25,973 nt of DNA from a virus: positions 1 to 25,973 of the IMG/VR virus record IMGVR_UViG_3300034103_000744; one strand, 5' to 3'. The notes under the pieces are model-generated. The model did no database searches. It saw only the letters and a list, made by a program, of their open reading frames with translations, and had not been told where the DNA came from. This document shows, one piece after another, positions 9,201 through 16,709 of this stretch; position 1 is the stretch's first letter, and each line of letters begins with the position of its first letter. A program made the position numbers and the translations under genes.

Positions 9201-12200
9201 GGCTCAAAAGCGACCTGACGCCCAAGAGGCGTGCTACCGCCGAGAAACAACTGGCCGAAGCTCAGCGCAAACTCGCGGAGCACCAGCGCCGCTACACGCT
9301 GAACACGCGTGAGATGAAGATCACGCGCACGGACATCCAGGCCCAACGCGAAGAGCGCAACCGTCTGCTTGCAGAGTCTTCGCGGATGCGTGTGGCAGGC
9401 GAACGTCTTGGCGTTGCTGAAGGTACGCAACAGCGGGCCGTCGGCCCCTTGACTCGCGTTGAAGTTATCCCGCCGAAGGCCTTGCGCACAGAGTCGCCGG
9501 AGAGCCGCGCAGGCATAACCGCTACCGACACGCGTCAGAAGCTGACCGAAGCTCGGGGCGAGAAGCAACGTGATGTGCCGATCACGAAGGCGGAGATGGC
9601 TGAGGCAGAGGCGCAAGCAGCGGCAATGCCCACGCGTGTTGCGCGGGAAGAGTTCAGCACCTTCACACAAGAGGCCAAGGCCATAAAAGCGCGTGCAACG
9701 GAATTGGCTGCGTCTACTGAAGCTGCAGAGGTAAAAGACGTACAGCAGGTGGTAAAAAGTCTCGACAAGCTCATCAAGCAGGCAGACAAAGAAGCCGCTG
9801 CGTTTGGCATCAGCGATGAGTCGCTACGGCGCTGGGAAAAGGCAAGCTACGATCTCAAGACTGCCCGCTCCAAGTTGAACGTGCGGTTGGGTAAGGATGT
9901 GGCATTCCGTGAGACCGGCCCGCAGTACGAGACCCGTGAGCTTACCGACCTGACCCCGGCTGCACTTGAAGCTGTTGAAGACGGTGACATCCGCACGGCC
10001 TTGGCCGATCTGGAGAAGAACGGCTCCACGCCGTTTGTCCGTGAGCTTGCCAAGCACCTTGGCGACATGACGATGCGGACCAAGCTGGAGGTGCGGGACA
10101 AGGTTGAGCACAAGGGCGAACAGGTTGAGGGGTTGTATGACCCCGCCAAGAACTTGGCGGTGCTGCATCGGGGCGCTCTGTCAGAAGAGACGCTGACTCA
10201 TGAGCTTACCCACGCCGCCACCATGCGTGCGCTGGAGGCCGACCTCTCCACACTGACGCCCACTCAGCAAGCAGCCCGCAAAGAGATCGAGGGCATGCAC
10301 GCGGCCATCGAGAAGCAGCCCGACTTCACCAAGGAGTATGGGCGCAAGGATGTCAAGGAGTTCGTGTCGGAGTTGATGTCCAACCAAGACTTCCGCAATA
10401 AGCTGGACGCACAGAAGCCCAACTTCGTCATGCGCATGTACAACGCGTTCATGCGCGTCATCGGGTTCCCCCGGGCGACGATGTCGGAGAAGGCCGTCAA
10501 GGCCGCGTACGAACTGTTCATGCCTGCTCAGGTGCTCAAGGCAGCACCGGCCCCCTCCGCGAAACGTGGCGCTCCTGGGTTGGCGACAGCCAACCGCGTA
10601 GCCGACTCCTTGATCGCCAAGGAGAAGGGCTGGGTCACCAAGCTGAAGGACAACTTCCTGGGCATGGGGTTCCGCACGCAGTTTGTGGACAAGCTGGCAC
10701 CGACTGAGGAAGCGCTCAAGCGTGGCGGCACCGACCCGACCAAGGCGCTGCAGGCCATGTACTACCTGCGGATGTACGACCAGCGGATGCACTTCACGTC
10801 GCAGTCCATCACCGAAGGCGTGCCCGAGTTGGTGGAGAAGACCCGGCGTGACGGCACCACCGAGCGCCTCATCGAGACCAAGGCCGGTGCCAACATCCAG
10901 CAGATCGTGGACATCCTCAAGGGCAAGGACGTGGTCAAGGCCGCAGGCAGTCCCGATGCTGCCAACAAGCTCTTCACGCTGTATCTGGCCGCGATCCGTG
11001 GTGAGCGCGTAGGCTACGACACGCTGAACTTTGGGCGTGTGTGGGCGGAGGCTGAGGTCAAGCGCATCGAGTCACAACTCAAGGCCACGACCATCTCCCA
11101 GGAGCAACGCGCTGTCCTGCAGAAGCGCAAGAAGTCGCTGGAGGAGAAGCTCCCCACGATGCCCACTGCCGCCGACATCAAGGCCGCACGCGCTGAGATC
11201 GAGGCTGACCCGACGCTGAAGAAAGCGTTCGATGAGGCCCGGGACATCTACAATCAATACAACCGCAACCTGCTGGAGTTCTCGGTACAGACAGGCGCTC
11301 TATCTCGCGCACAGGCCAACGAGTACCTGCGCAACAACGATTACATCCCGTACTACCGCATGCGCGACGGTGTGGCGGAGATGGTGATCGGCAACGAGAC
11401 GCCTATCCGTATCGGCAACCTGAAGGACAGCCCGCACCTCAAGGAACTGGTGGGCGGTGATGAGGCCATCTTCGACTTCCTGACCAGCAGCGTGCAGAAC
11501 ACGTCGATGCTGCTCGACATGGCAACGAAGAACCTTGCCACCAAGAACCTCATGTTCGAACTGCGCGACGTGGGGTTGGCGACCGTAGCCAAGGTGCCCA
11601 AGAGCGGCAAGACGCCTGAGGGCGCTGTGACGTTCAAGCGCGACGGCGAGGACCACTACGCTGTGGTGGACACCGATGCCATCGGCATCGACAGCGATTT
11701 GCTGGTCAAGGGGCTGGCGGGTATCCCGACCATGTTCCCGGCCTTCGTGCGTGTGCTGGGCGTGCCTGCACGCCTGCTGCGCCGCGCTGTCGTCGCCTCT
11801 CCTGTGTACATGGCACGGCAGTTGTTCCGTGACTCGCTGGGTGCCACCATGACCAGCGGCGCGGACATCATCCCGTTGCTAAGCGCACTCAATCAGATCG
11901 GCAAGCCTAACGCCCTGCGGAGCCGAGGCATCACTGGCGGTCAGGTCTTCACCGGCATGCCGGAGGATGTCACGCGCATGCTCAAGGACATGCAGGCGGG
12001 CAAGATCAGCGTGACCAACGGGCTGTCGTATCTGGAGGCCAAGGCCGCACAGGTCGATGCGCTCACCCGCAAGGCTCAGTACGAGAGCTACCTCAAGCAG
12101 GGCCTGTCGGAGATGGAGGCCACGTACATGGCGCTGGAGTCGATGAACTTCAGCAAGCGCGGGCTCTCTCCCGGCATCCATATGCTCAGCACGCTGATCC

Positions 12201-13252
12201 CGTTCTTCAACGCACAGATCCAGGGCCTGGACGTGCTGTACAAATCCTTCACCGGCCAGATGCCGCTCAACGAGCGTCTTGATGTACGGCAAAAGCTCTG
12301 GGAACGCGGGCTAATGCTGGCGGGCCTGAGTATTGCGTACGCCATGTACATGCAGGACGACGAGACCTACAAGAACGCCAAGCCCGAGGAGAAGTACGGG
12401 AACTGGTTCGTGCAGGTCCCCGGCTTCGAACAGATGGTGCGCCTGCCTATCCCGTTCGAGTTGGGCTACATCTTCAAGGCGCTGCCCGAGGCGTTGGTCA
12501 ATATCGCCATGAACGAGAATGGTGGCGAAGAGGCGATGAAGGCGTTCAAGCACATCGCCCAGCAGATGGTGCCGGGTGCCTCGTCGTACTTCATCCCGCA
12601 GGCGGTCAAGCCTGCACTGGAGGCACTGGCCTTTGAGAAGTCGCTCTACACCGGGCGCAGCATTGAGTCCACCCAAGAGCAGATGATGGAGCCGGGGTAT
12701 CGCTACCGCGACAACACCACCGCGTTGGCCCGCGAAGCGGGGGAACTCACAGGCTTCTCTCCGATCAAGATAGAGTACCTGATCCGTGGCTACACGGGTG
12801 GCATGGGCATGGCGCTGCTGGCTGCGCTGAGCGCTCCGTTTGGTGGTGAGGGCCCCGAGGCCGCGACCAAGCGGGCGTCGGACATGCCGGTAATGGGTAC
12901 GCTCTTCCAGCCCAAGGATGCCAGCGGCATCATCGACGCTACCTACGAGCGCATGAAGCAGGTCAACCAAGTCAAGGAGACCTACGAGGGCCTGCTGAAC
13001 AAGGGTCGTCAGGCTGACGCTGAGAAGTACCTCAAAGAGAACGTCGATGAGATGGCGTTGGCGTCTGTGGCGGGCAGCTTCAAGCAGTACATGGGGCAGA
13101 TCACCGAGTACGAGCGGCAGATCCGTGCATCAAGTCTGACGCCTGAGAAGAAGCGCGAAGCCCTGGATCAGGCCCGCCAAGCCAAGATCCAACTGGCTAC
13201 TTCCGTACGGGCGGCAACCGAAAGAAAAGCACCCCAAGCCGCCCCTGCCTGA
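6242..13252 (+). CDS. Giant polyvalent protein: HExxH metallopeptidase-like domain plus LPD38-like region
   Basis: A 2336-residue protein. The first ~40 residues (YLPLPDGSYLKLQEGES) form a small beta-type module. Residues ~110-300 include a hydrophobic Ala-rich membrane-like segment (AAPLAAGAAAAALPVTGTAA) and a helical region. Residues ~310-1240 are long, charged, Gln/Ala/Glu/Arg-rich coiled coils. At residues 1320-1324 is HELTH, within LTHELTHAATM, and acidic helix EFVSELMSN lies about 50 residues later, giving the pattern of a zincin. From about residue 1450 to the end the sequence resembles large polyvalent protein-associated domain LPD38, including NDYIPYYRM (~1700), ARQLFRDSLGATM (~1855) and IPFFNAQIQGLDVLYK (~1985). 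Polyvalent proteins are known as multidomain phage proteins thought to enter the host with the DNA. The domain call is from memory of the family and was not computed. It is the last gene of the + block. Confidence 0.85.
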   Translation: MAQYLPLPDGSYLKLQEGESPAAGLQRAQQKYPEAFASQAPAPKPEGGFIAAAKAGATELGGGLSALAGKLGLKDESKAEAEYQAAKKRAAEIFKPTEEGWTEAPFTKFKELLGGSVPYMAAPLAAGAAAAALPVTGTAAALTTLGAAGLTSAGQFTATNLSRQLEEGKKLAETDLGAAALAAVPQAALDTLSMRMIPGIGRIFGQAGVKITAENAKEIAEQGLKKTLIDYTAKTGKTAGIEGVTEATQQVFERLQAGLSITDPQARQEYFDSFIGGAVLGGTLAPVGRAVERGGEKREARGLLETQAQEERAATAKAEAEKKKDPGYVLGIADEYDALSQQKEALKSQIVKGTKEAPLTREAADRNAIIQKQISELDPQIKEKRNAYLAAGGPDAAKKAREQVLQLAPPPGQVTAPPPEEVAPESPEVAGPRAQKEVDTLTALLEQQRTQLQGAQSPEEALELAQRTQRTKDALDKSQEMLSKMPVAPVAPDLEALQAKLTAAQQAGEQGDVIKYATQLIEARKQAPAQDMGLFDPAQMVAEDERRRQLAEEMATGREAAAQAPKVPELLARAPEEAQRAQVAEQMQAEGRAEREALTETAQDLASSMRARELGALQTAPQLTLFPRARETVTRTTTEENRVAGLRNELAQQTNLLDRLMARPAAPEGLPTQATEGPYSVLEMPKAKQAQIAAVERRIEDLKGQIAKAPTTRPGRTERVEGTPELAAPEAEVRRPLLIQRINTMAEQALASPRVDEQTKALVAQVQDRLPQLRALVSERPQAARAEKATSPLVSENMRLRLGRKERQAAAGLRTAPQEIAAWLYRTNQGQAAPEATARVQELLRMVETPSAGRVSEAPLIGSTVRRAPPPKPAAPAAETRADREARDAQARVAEQELLERRETEPATRIEFERAVTTDENLRKLMEKMQAAPSAEERVAARKELEEYTLSFIERKNTDLQEMKRKAAKNVQDLNTQRKAVSELTERLKSDLTPKRRATAEKQLAEAQRKLAEHQRRYTLNTREMKITRTDIQAQREERNRLLAESSRMRVAGERLGVAEGTQQRAVGPLTRVEVIPPKALRTESPESRAGITATDTRQKLTEARGEKQRDVPITKAEMAEAEAQAAAMPTRVAREEFSTFTQEAKAIKARATELAASTEAAEVKDVQQVVKSLDKLIKQADKEAAAFGISDESLRRWEKASYDLKTARSKLNVRLGKDVAFRETGPQYETRELTDLTPAALEAVEDGDIRTALADLEKNGSTPFVRELAKHLGDMTMRTKLEVRDKVEHKGEQVEGLYDPAKNLAVLHRGALSEETLTHELTHAATMRALEADLSTLTPTQQAARKEIEGMHAAIEKQPDFTKEYGRKDVKEFVSELMSNQDFRNKLDAQKPNFVMRMYNAFMRVIGFPRATMSEKAVKAAYELFMPAQVLKAAPAPSAKRGAPGLATANRVADSLIAKEKGWVTKLKDNFLGMGFRTQFVDKLAPTEEALKRGGTDPTKALQAMYYLRMYDQRMHFTSQSITEGVPELVEKTRRDGTTERLIETKAGANIQQIVDILKGKDVVKAAGSPDAANKLFTLYLAAIRGERVGYDTLNFGRVWAEAEVKRIESQLKATTISQEQRAVLQKRKKSLEEKLPTMPTAADIKAARAEIEADPTLKKAFDEARDIYNQYNRNLLEFSVQTGALSRAQANEYLRNNDYIPYYRMRDGVAEMVIGNETPIRIGNLKDSPHLKELVGGDEAIFDFLTSSVQNTSMLLDMATKNLATKNLMFELRDVGLATVAKVPKSGKTPEGAVTFKRDGEDHYAVVDTDAIGIDSDLLVKGLAGIPTMFPAFVRVLGVPARLLRRAVVASPVYMARQLFRDSLGATMTSGADIIPLLSALNQIGKPNALRSRGITGGQVFTGMPEDVTRMLKDMQAGKISVTNGLSYLEAKAAQVDALTRKAQYESYLKQGLSEMEATYMALESMNFSKRGLSPGIHMLSTLIPFFNAQIQGLDVLYKSFTGQMPLNERLDVRQKLWERGLMLAGLSIAYAMYMQDDETYKNAKPEEKYGNWFVQVPGFEQMVRLPIPFELGYIFKALPEALVNIAMNENGGEEAMKAFKHIAQQMVPGASSYFIPQAVKPALEALAFEKSLYTGRSIESTQEQMMEPGYRYRDNTTALAREAGELTGFSPIKIEYLIRGYTGGMGMALLAALSAPFGGEGPEAATKRASDMPVMGTLFQPKDASGIIDATYERMKQVNQVKETYEGLLNKGRQADAEKYLKENVDEMALASVAGSFKQYMGQITEYERQIRASSLTPEKKREALDQARQAKIQLATSVRAATERKAPQAAPA

Positions 13253-13394
13253 TACCGAACTGGGCGCGGGCATCCTTGATGTGAAGCGGGACTGCTGCCA
13301 GCAGTCCCGCCTGTCGCACAGCCTCTAGGTCAAGCGCAGGGACGAAGAACCCCTGCCCCTTCTCAAGCCGGTCCCACGGATAGTGCCGCAGCAT
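13197..13394 (-). CDS. Small hypothetical phage protein (YPWDRLEKGQGFFVP type)
   Basis: A 65-residue protein starting at ATG 13394, inside the end of the primase-helicase gene (32-nt overlap), and stopping inside the 3' end of the + strand giant gene (56-nt tail-to-tail overlap). The opening HYPWDRLEKGQGFFVP, then a middle with basic residues, then GVLFFR matches the layout of small phage proteins of the form 'YP.....G.SFFVP...........G..F..R....G.RV.R'. That similarity is why I regard it as real rather than a chance frame. No strong Shine-Dalgarno is seen, so it may rely on coupling to the upstream gene. Function is unknown. Its codons run straight through the convergent hairpin at 13286-13310. 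Confidence 0.6.
   Translation of the reverse strand: MLRHYPWDRLEKGQGFFVPALDLEAVRQAGLLAAVPLHIKDARAQFGIRQGRLGVLFFRLPPVRK
13286..13310. terminator. Perfect inverted repeat at the convergent junction, possible bidirectional terminator
   Basis: GCGGGACTGCTG and CAGCAGTCCCGC are perfect reverse complements separated by one base. This gives a ~10-bp G+C-rich stem with a 5-nt loop, 34 nt past the stop of the giant + strand gene. No T-tract follows on either strand, so classical intrinsic termination is not certain. The hairpin also lies inside the 65-residue - strand gene. Confidence 0.5.
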
Positions 13395-16269
13395 TGTGAG
13401 GGTCTTCTTCTATCGGTCGGCCTATGCAGATCGTGCGCACGCGCATCTGCGGGCCTCGGGTCTTCGCCATCATGTCCTTGCGCTCGAAGCCGACCGTGTA
13501 CCCGGGCATGGCCTGTATCTGCTTCTTGAACGCGTCGTAGCCGAAGGACATCGCCACGCAGTGCGACTTGAGCATCTGCTCCTCGATGAAGTACTCCACG
13601 TAGTTCTTCTTGTTGATGCCGTGCTCCACCCGGCCCATGACCTTGCTGCGCGTGACCGTCTGATCGATCTCCTGCCCTGAGCCCAGCGCTGCCAACAGAG
13701 CGCCGTTGCTCTGGCGGATCACCACGAACTGACCGTAGTTCTCCCGGGTGAAGGCGTTCAGCACATCCTCTGCCGTGCGCCCGCCCGTCTTGATCACCTT
13801 GCGGGCTTTCTCCACCAAGCTCTTGAGGAACTCGATGATCTTGTCCACCGGCAGGTCGATGATGCCTGCGTACCTACTTGAAGCAAGAATCGCACCGGCA
13901 ATGATTGCGCCGCAGCCAGCGGCCCAGTAGCGCTCATCGCCCGACATCTTCCACTCGACCTTGATCTTGCGGATGCACTCCTTGGTGATGCGCTCCGCCG
14001 TCTCTTGATTCTGCACCAGCCAGCGCACGTAGATGTCGCCCGCCACGCCGTGGTTGTGCACGGGGATCTTGAGGAGGTCTTCCTCCTCCGGCGTCCAGTT
14101 CAGCTTGACCTCAGGCGTCCACTCCAGCATGCGCAGCAACTCGCCCTGCGAGGTGTGCTGACGAGCGCCGGACATGTAGTCCTGCATGTGGGTGTTGGAG
14201 GTCAGGAAGACCAGCGTTGCCCACGACACGAGGTTCAGCCGCTCACGGTTGTGGTGCGCCTCGCTCTTCTCCTTGCCCTGGCCTTCCGAGGCGTCGAAGA
14301 TGAAGCCTGGGAACCACTCCATGTCCTGCCGAGACTTGTGCGTGATCTCGTCCGATGTGAACGGCAGGCTGTTGAGGTTGCCCATGCGCTGCTGCATGGT
14401 CACAGGCGAAGTGCTCTTGCCTGTGCGGTAGCGGATCGGATGGCCCCAGATCGAATTCAGCAAGCTCAGTGCCAACGACTTGCCCGTGCCGCTGTCGGTG
14501 GACCCGCCATGTATCGTCAGCGCCGCCATCTGCGTGAACTTCATCAGCGGCGCACCGAACCCCATGCTGGCGATGCCCAGCAGGTCGAACTGCTTCTTGC
14601 GCATGAGCATCTGCGGGAAGCGTCTCCACTCCTCCAGCGTGCCCTGTGACCGCGTGATGCGCGTGAGGTTGACGAGGTCTGGCATCGGCACCGTGCGCGT
14701 GCTGCCGTCTTGGAAATACACCTTGCCGTTGTAGACGAACGTGCCATCTTCCTGCCAGCCGTACTGGCCTGGGATCTTGATGGCCTTCTTCGTGACGCTG
14801 GCATCCTCGATGCAAGCGCGGATGTACTCGAACAGGTTCTTGTCGTTGCCTGCGCCGAACGAGGCAATGATGTTCTGCTGTGCCAACGTCTTCAGGCACT
14901 CGTCCTTGGACACGGTGTAGCGCTGTGCCATCAGCACGTCGATGGGAGCGCCGGGTCGGTTGGCGACCATGTGCACGGTGTGCTCACCGTCCTTGTTCAG
15001 CAGGTCCACGACGAACAGATCGTAGGGCACGATCATGATCTGGTGCTTGCGCTTGGTGCCGTCAGCCTCCTCCACCATACGCTCGACAAACACGCCGCCC
15101 TTGGCTCCGTAGGAGTAGCCCTTGGGTGGGATTGGGCGTGTGACGATGACGGGCGGTGCCTCGGGATCTTCCGGATCCACGGGCGTGATCTCGATCTGCT
15201 TCTCGGTGTTGTCAGCCAGGATCTCGCGCCCAAGCGCCAGGGGGTTGGTGATCTTGCCGAAGTGCTTGCAGCCTTCGCAGATGCCCGGGTTCTCGCTGTC
15301 GAACTTCAGGCACGGGTACGGGCCTTTGATCTCGCGCAGCTTGGTCTGCATGCGCTCAGGCTCGTAGGGGTGCAGGCTGCTCAGCCAGACCGCAGCACGC
15401 TCACCATCCGCACACTGCTTGGCCTGGGACAGCCAGCCACGCCACTGGGGCTCCATGCCGTCATCAGCGGCGTGCTCAACGAAGTGCGCAAGCTGTGCGC
15501 AACCATCGCCTGCCGCCGTGCGCTGCATGATCAGCTTGAACTTGGTGACGCTGTTCTCCACCAGCTTGACGTTGCTGGCTACGGGCGTTTCGATGCGCTT
15601 GCCCGGGATGTCGAGCGGTGCGCGAGACGGTGCTGGTGCACTGACACTGGTCGGCCCCAGCGCTGCCGTGATGGCCTGCGCGAAGTCTTCGAAGCTGCAT
15701 GCGGTGCCCTCGGCCATGATCTTGACCGAGCGTGGGGTGCCGTACTTCTTCTTGAAGTTGAGCGTGCCGGGGATGCGCAACACGCGGGCCGCGTCGGCGG
15801 TGACCGTCATGTCGATAGACAGCGCTTGCTGCTTGCACAGGCGCTTGAACGCCTCAGCCACAGGCTTCCAGATACCCACAGCAACGGGGTGCGTGAAGGC
15901 CCAGTAGCAGTGCAGCCCGCCGCCTGAGGCGACGATCCACGGCGTGGCTAACCCCTCAAGGCCTGTGGTCTCAAGGAAGCCACCCAGCGCTTGTGCAGCG
16001 TCTTTCTTCGTGGCGTAGCCATCCATGTCGATGAACATGGATCGCACGTACTCGGCGTTGTCTGCCGTGCGCTTGCCCGACTCCTCGAACGTCGCCAGCG
16101 CGAAATAGATGTCCTTGCTCTGTGTCAGCCATTGGTCAGCATGACGCTGTACCTCCTTCAGATCTTCAACGAAAACGTGTTGCTTCTTCTTGGAAGAAAG
16201 CTCTGCTGCGCAGTAGTACCCAAAACCGGGTGGCGGAAGCACAGCCGCTAGAAACTCAAGCGGTTCCAT
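13363..16269 (-). CDS. Primase-helicase: AEP/PrimPol-type N-terminus with DUF927-like P-loop ATPase
   Basis: A 968-residue protein, start ATG with GGGAG 4 nt upstream. Residues 78-83 (MFIDMD; Asp81, Asp83), 115-123 (SGGGLHCYW; His120) and 163-173 (VLRIPGTLNFK) give the three motifs of archaeo-eukaryotic primases: DxD, SxxH-like, and the basic RxPGTxNxK motif. Cys320, Cys331, Cys334 and His336 (CEGCKH) suggest a zinc site between the domains. Residues 588-598 (GGSTDSGTGKS) are a Walker A loop followed by NSIWGHP, as in DUF927-type ATPases. LPFTSDEI (635-642) fits Walker B, and TLVFLTSNTHM (685-695) a sensor strand. It should prime and unwind DNA at the phage fork. It lies at the distal end of the replication operon. 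The family assignment is from motifs; whether it also has polymerase activity is unknown. Confidence 0.88.
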   Translation of the reverse strand: MEPLEFLAAVLPPPGFGYYCAAELSSKKKQHVFVEDLKEVQRHADQWLTQSKDIYFALATFEESGKRTADNAEYVRSMFIDMDGYATKKDAAQALGGFLETTGLEGLATPWIVASGGGLHCYWAFTHPVAVGIWKPVAEAFKRLCKQQALSIDMTVTADAARVLRIPGTLNFKKKYGTPRSVKIMAEGTACSFEDFAQAITAALGPTSVSAPAPSRAPLDIPGKRIETPVASNVKLVENSVTKFKLIMQRTAAGDGCAQLAHFVEHAADDGMEPQWRGWLSQAKQCADGERAAVWLSSLHPYEPERMQTKLREIKGPYPCLKFDSENPGICEGCKHFGKITNPLALGREILADNTEKQIEITPVDPEDPEAPPVIVTRPIPPKGYSYGAKGGVFVERMVEEADGTKRKHQIMIVPYDLFVVDLLNKDGEHTVHMVANRPGAPIDVLMAQRYTVSKDECLKTLAQQNIIASFGAGNDKNLFEYIRACIEDASVTKKAIKIPGQYGWQEDGTFVYNGKVYFQDGSTRTVPMPDLVNLTRITRSQGTLEEWRRFPQMLMRKKQFDLLGIASMGFGAPLMKFTQMAALTIHGGSTDSGTGKSLALSLLNSIWGHPIRYRTGKSTSPVTMQQRMGNLNSLPFTSDEITHKSRQDMEWFPGFIFDASEGQGKEKSEAHHNRERLNLVSWATLVFLTSNTHMQDYMSGARQHTSQGELLRMLEWTPEVKLNWTPEEEDLLKIPVHNHGVAGDIYVRWLVQNQETAERITKECIRKIKVEWKMSGDERYWAAGCGAIIAGAILASSRYAGIIDLPVDKIIEFLKSLVEKARKVIKTGGRTAEDVLNAFTRENYGQFVVIRQSNGALLAALGSGQEIDQTVTRSKVMGRVEHGINKKNYVEYFIEEQMLKSHCVAMSFGYDAFKKQIQAMPGYTVGFERKDMMAKTRGPQMRVRTICIGRPIEEDPHNAAALSVGPA

Positions 16270-16284
16270 GAAGCTCCCGGGGGG

Positions 16285-16437
16285 TTACTTGAGGTCGTCC
16301 AGCAGCGTCTCTACCGCCTTGATCAGCGCATCGCACCAGTCCTTAGGCAAGCCGTTGTCGTTCTTGAGGTAGGCATACCGGACCAGTTCCTCTGGCGTCA
16401 GGCTTGAAGGTTGAATTCCTTGCATATTTGCACCCAT
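16285..16437 (-). CDS. Small hypothetical protein (46-50 residues)
   Basis: A short gene ending in TAA at 16285-16287, between the HTH gene and the primase-helicase. From ATG 16437 it reads MGANMQGIQPSSLTPEELVR and continues to ..ETLLDDLK (50 residues); an internal ATG at 16425 would give 46. LTPEELVRYAYLKNDNGLP followed by a short amphipathic helix looks like genuine protein, comparable to small phage ORFs with 'LTPEEL' cores. It overlaps the end of the HTH gene by 28-40 nt and its stop is 16 nt before the primase start. Neither start has a good Shine-Dalgarno, so coupling is likely. Function is unknown. Confidence 0.55.
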   Translation of the reverse strand: MGANMQGIQPSSLTPEELVRYAYLKNDNGLPKDWCDALIKAVETLLDDLK

Positions 16438-16676
16438 GCGGTTTCTGCGTTCTTGGCGGCTCTGAGGATCTCGATCAGGCGCTCGACGCGAGGTTGATAC
16501 GGATTAAGAACATCGCCGCCCAGCATCCAGTTGTAGACGGTTTGGCGTGATGCCCCAGTGGCTTTGGCGAGGCGCAAGACGCTGAAGTCCAAGCTCACAG
16601 CAAGACGCCCGAGCGTATTGCCCAGGCTCTTGGGAGCGTCCTTCACCGCCAGCACGGTTTTGACAGAGTAGGTCAT
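16398..16676 (-). CDS. Small helix-turn-helix DNA-binding protein
   Basis: A 92-residue protein. Residues ~31-55 (FSVLRLAKATGASRQTVYNW) form a clear Cro/CI-type helix-turn-helix, with the usual 'LAKATGASRQTVYNW' recognition region, followed by RVERLIEILRAA, another helix. It could be a transcription regulator of the phage, or a replication initiator-like accessory factor given that it precedes the primase gene. It sits in the middle of the replication operon rather than beside a divergent promoter. The ATG lies 10 nt after a strong GC hairpin and has no Shine-Dalgarno (CCCCTCTTAACACC upstream), so its expression may be low or conditional. Its target is not known. Confidence 0.8.
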   Translation of the reverse strand: MTYSVKTVLAVKDAPKSLGNTLGRLAVSLDFSVLRLAKATGASRQTVYNWMLGGDVLNPYQPRVERLIEILRAAKNAETAWVQICKEFNLQA

Positions 16677-16686
16677 GGTGTTAAGA

Positions 16687-16702
16687 GGGGGCCGAAGCCC
16701 CC
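16687..16702 (-). terminator. UUCG-tetraloop hairpin after the ssDNA-binding gene
   Basis: On the - strand the sequence is GGGGGC-TTCG-GCCCCC followed by TCTTAA. This is a 6-bp all-GC stem capped by the very stable UUCG tetraloop, beginning 7 nt after the stop of the 326-residue gene. The U-tract is short, so it may be a partial terminator or attenuator that lowers expression of the HTH, 50-residue and primase genes, or a 3'-end stabiliser. Confidence 0.55.
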
Positions 16703-16709
16703 ATCAAAG

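Noticed and set aside
14710-15927. A 405-residue + strand frame
   Set aside because: It is antisense to the primase-helicase motifs and its product has no domain-like pattern; high G+C explains its length.
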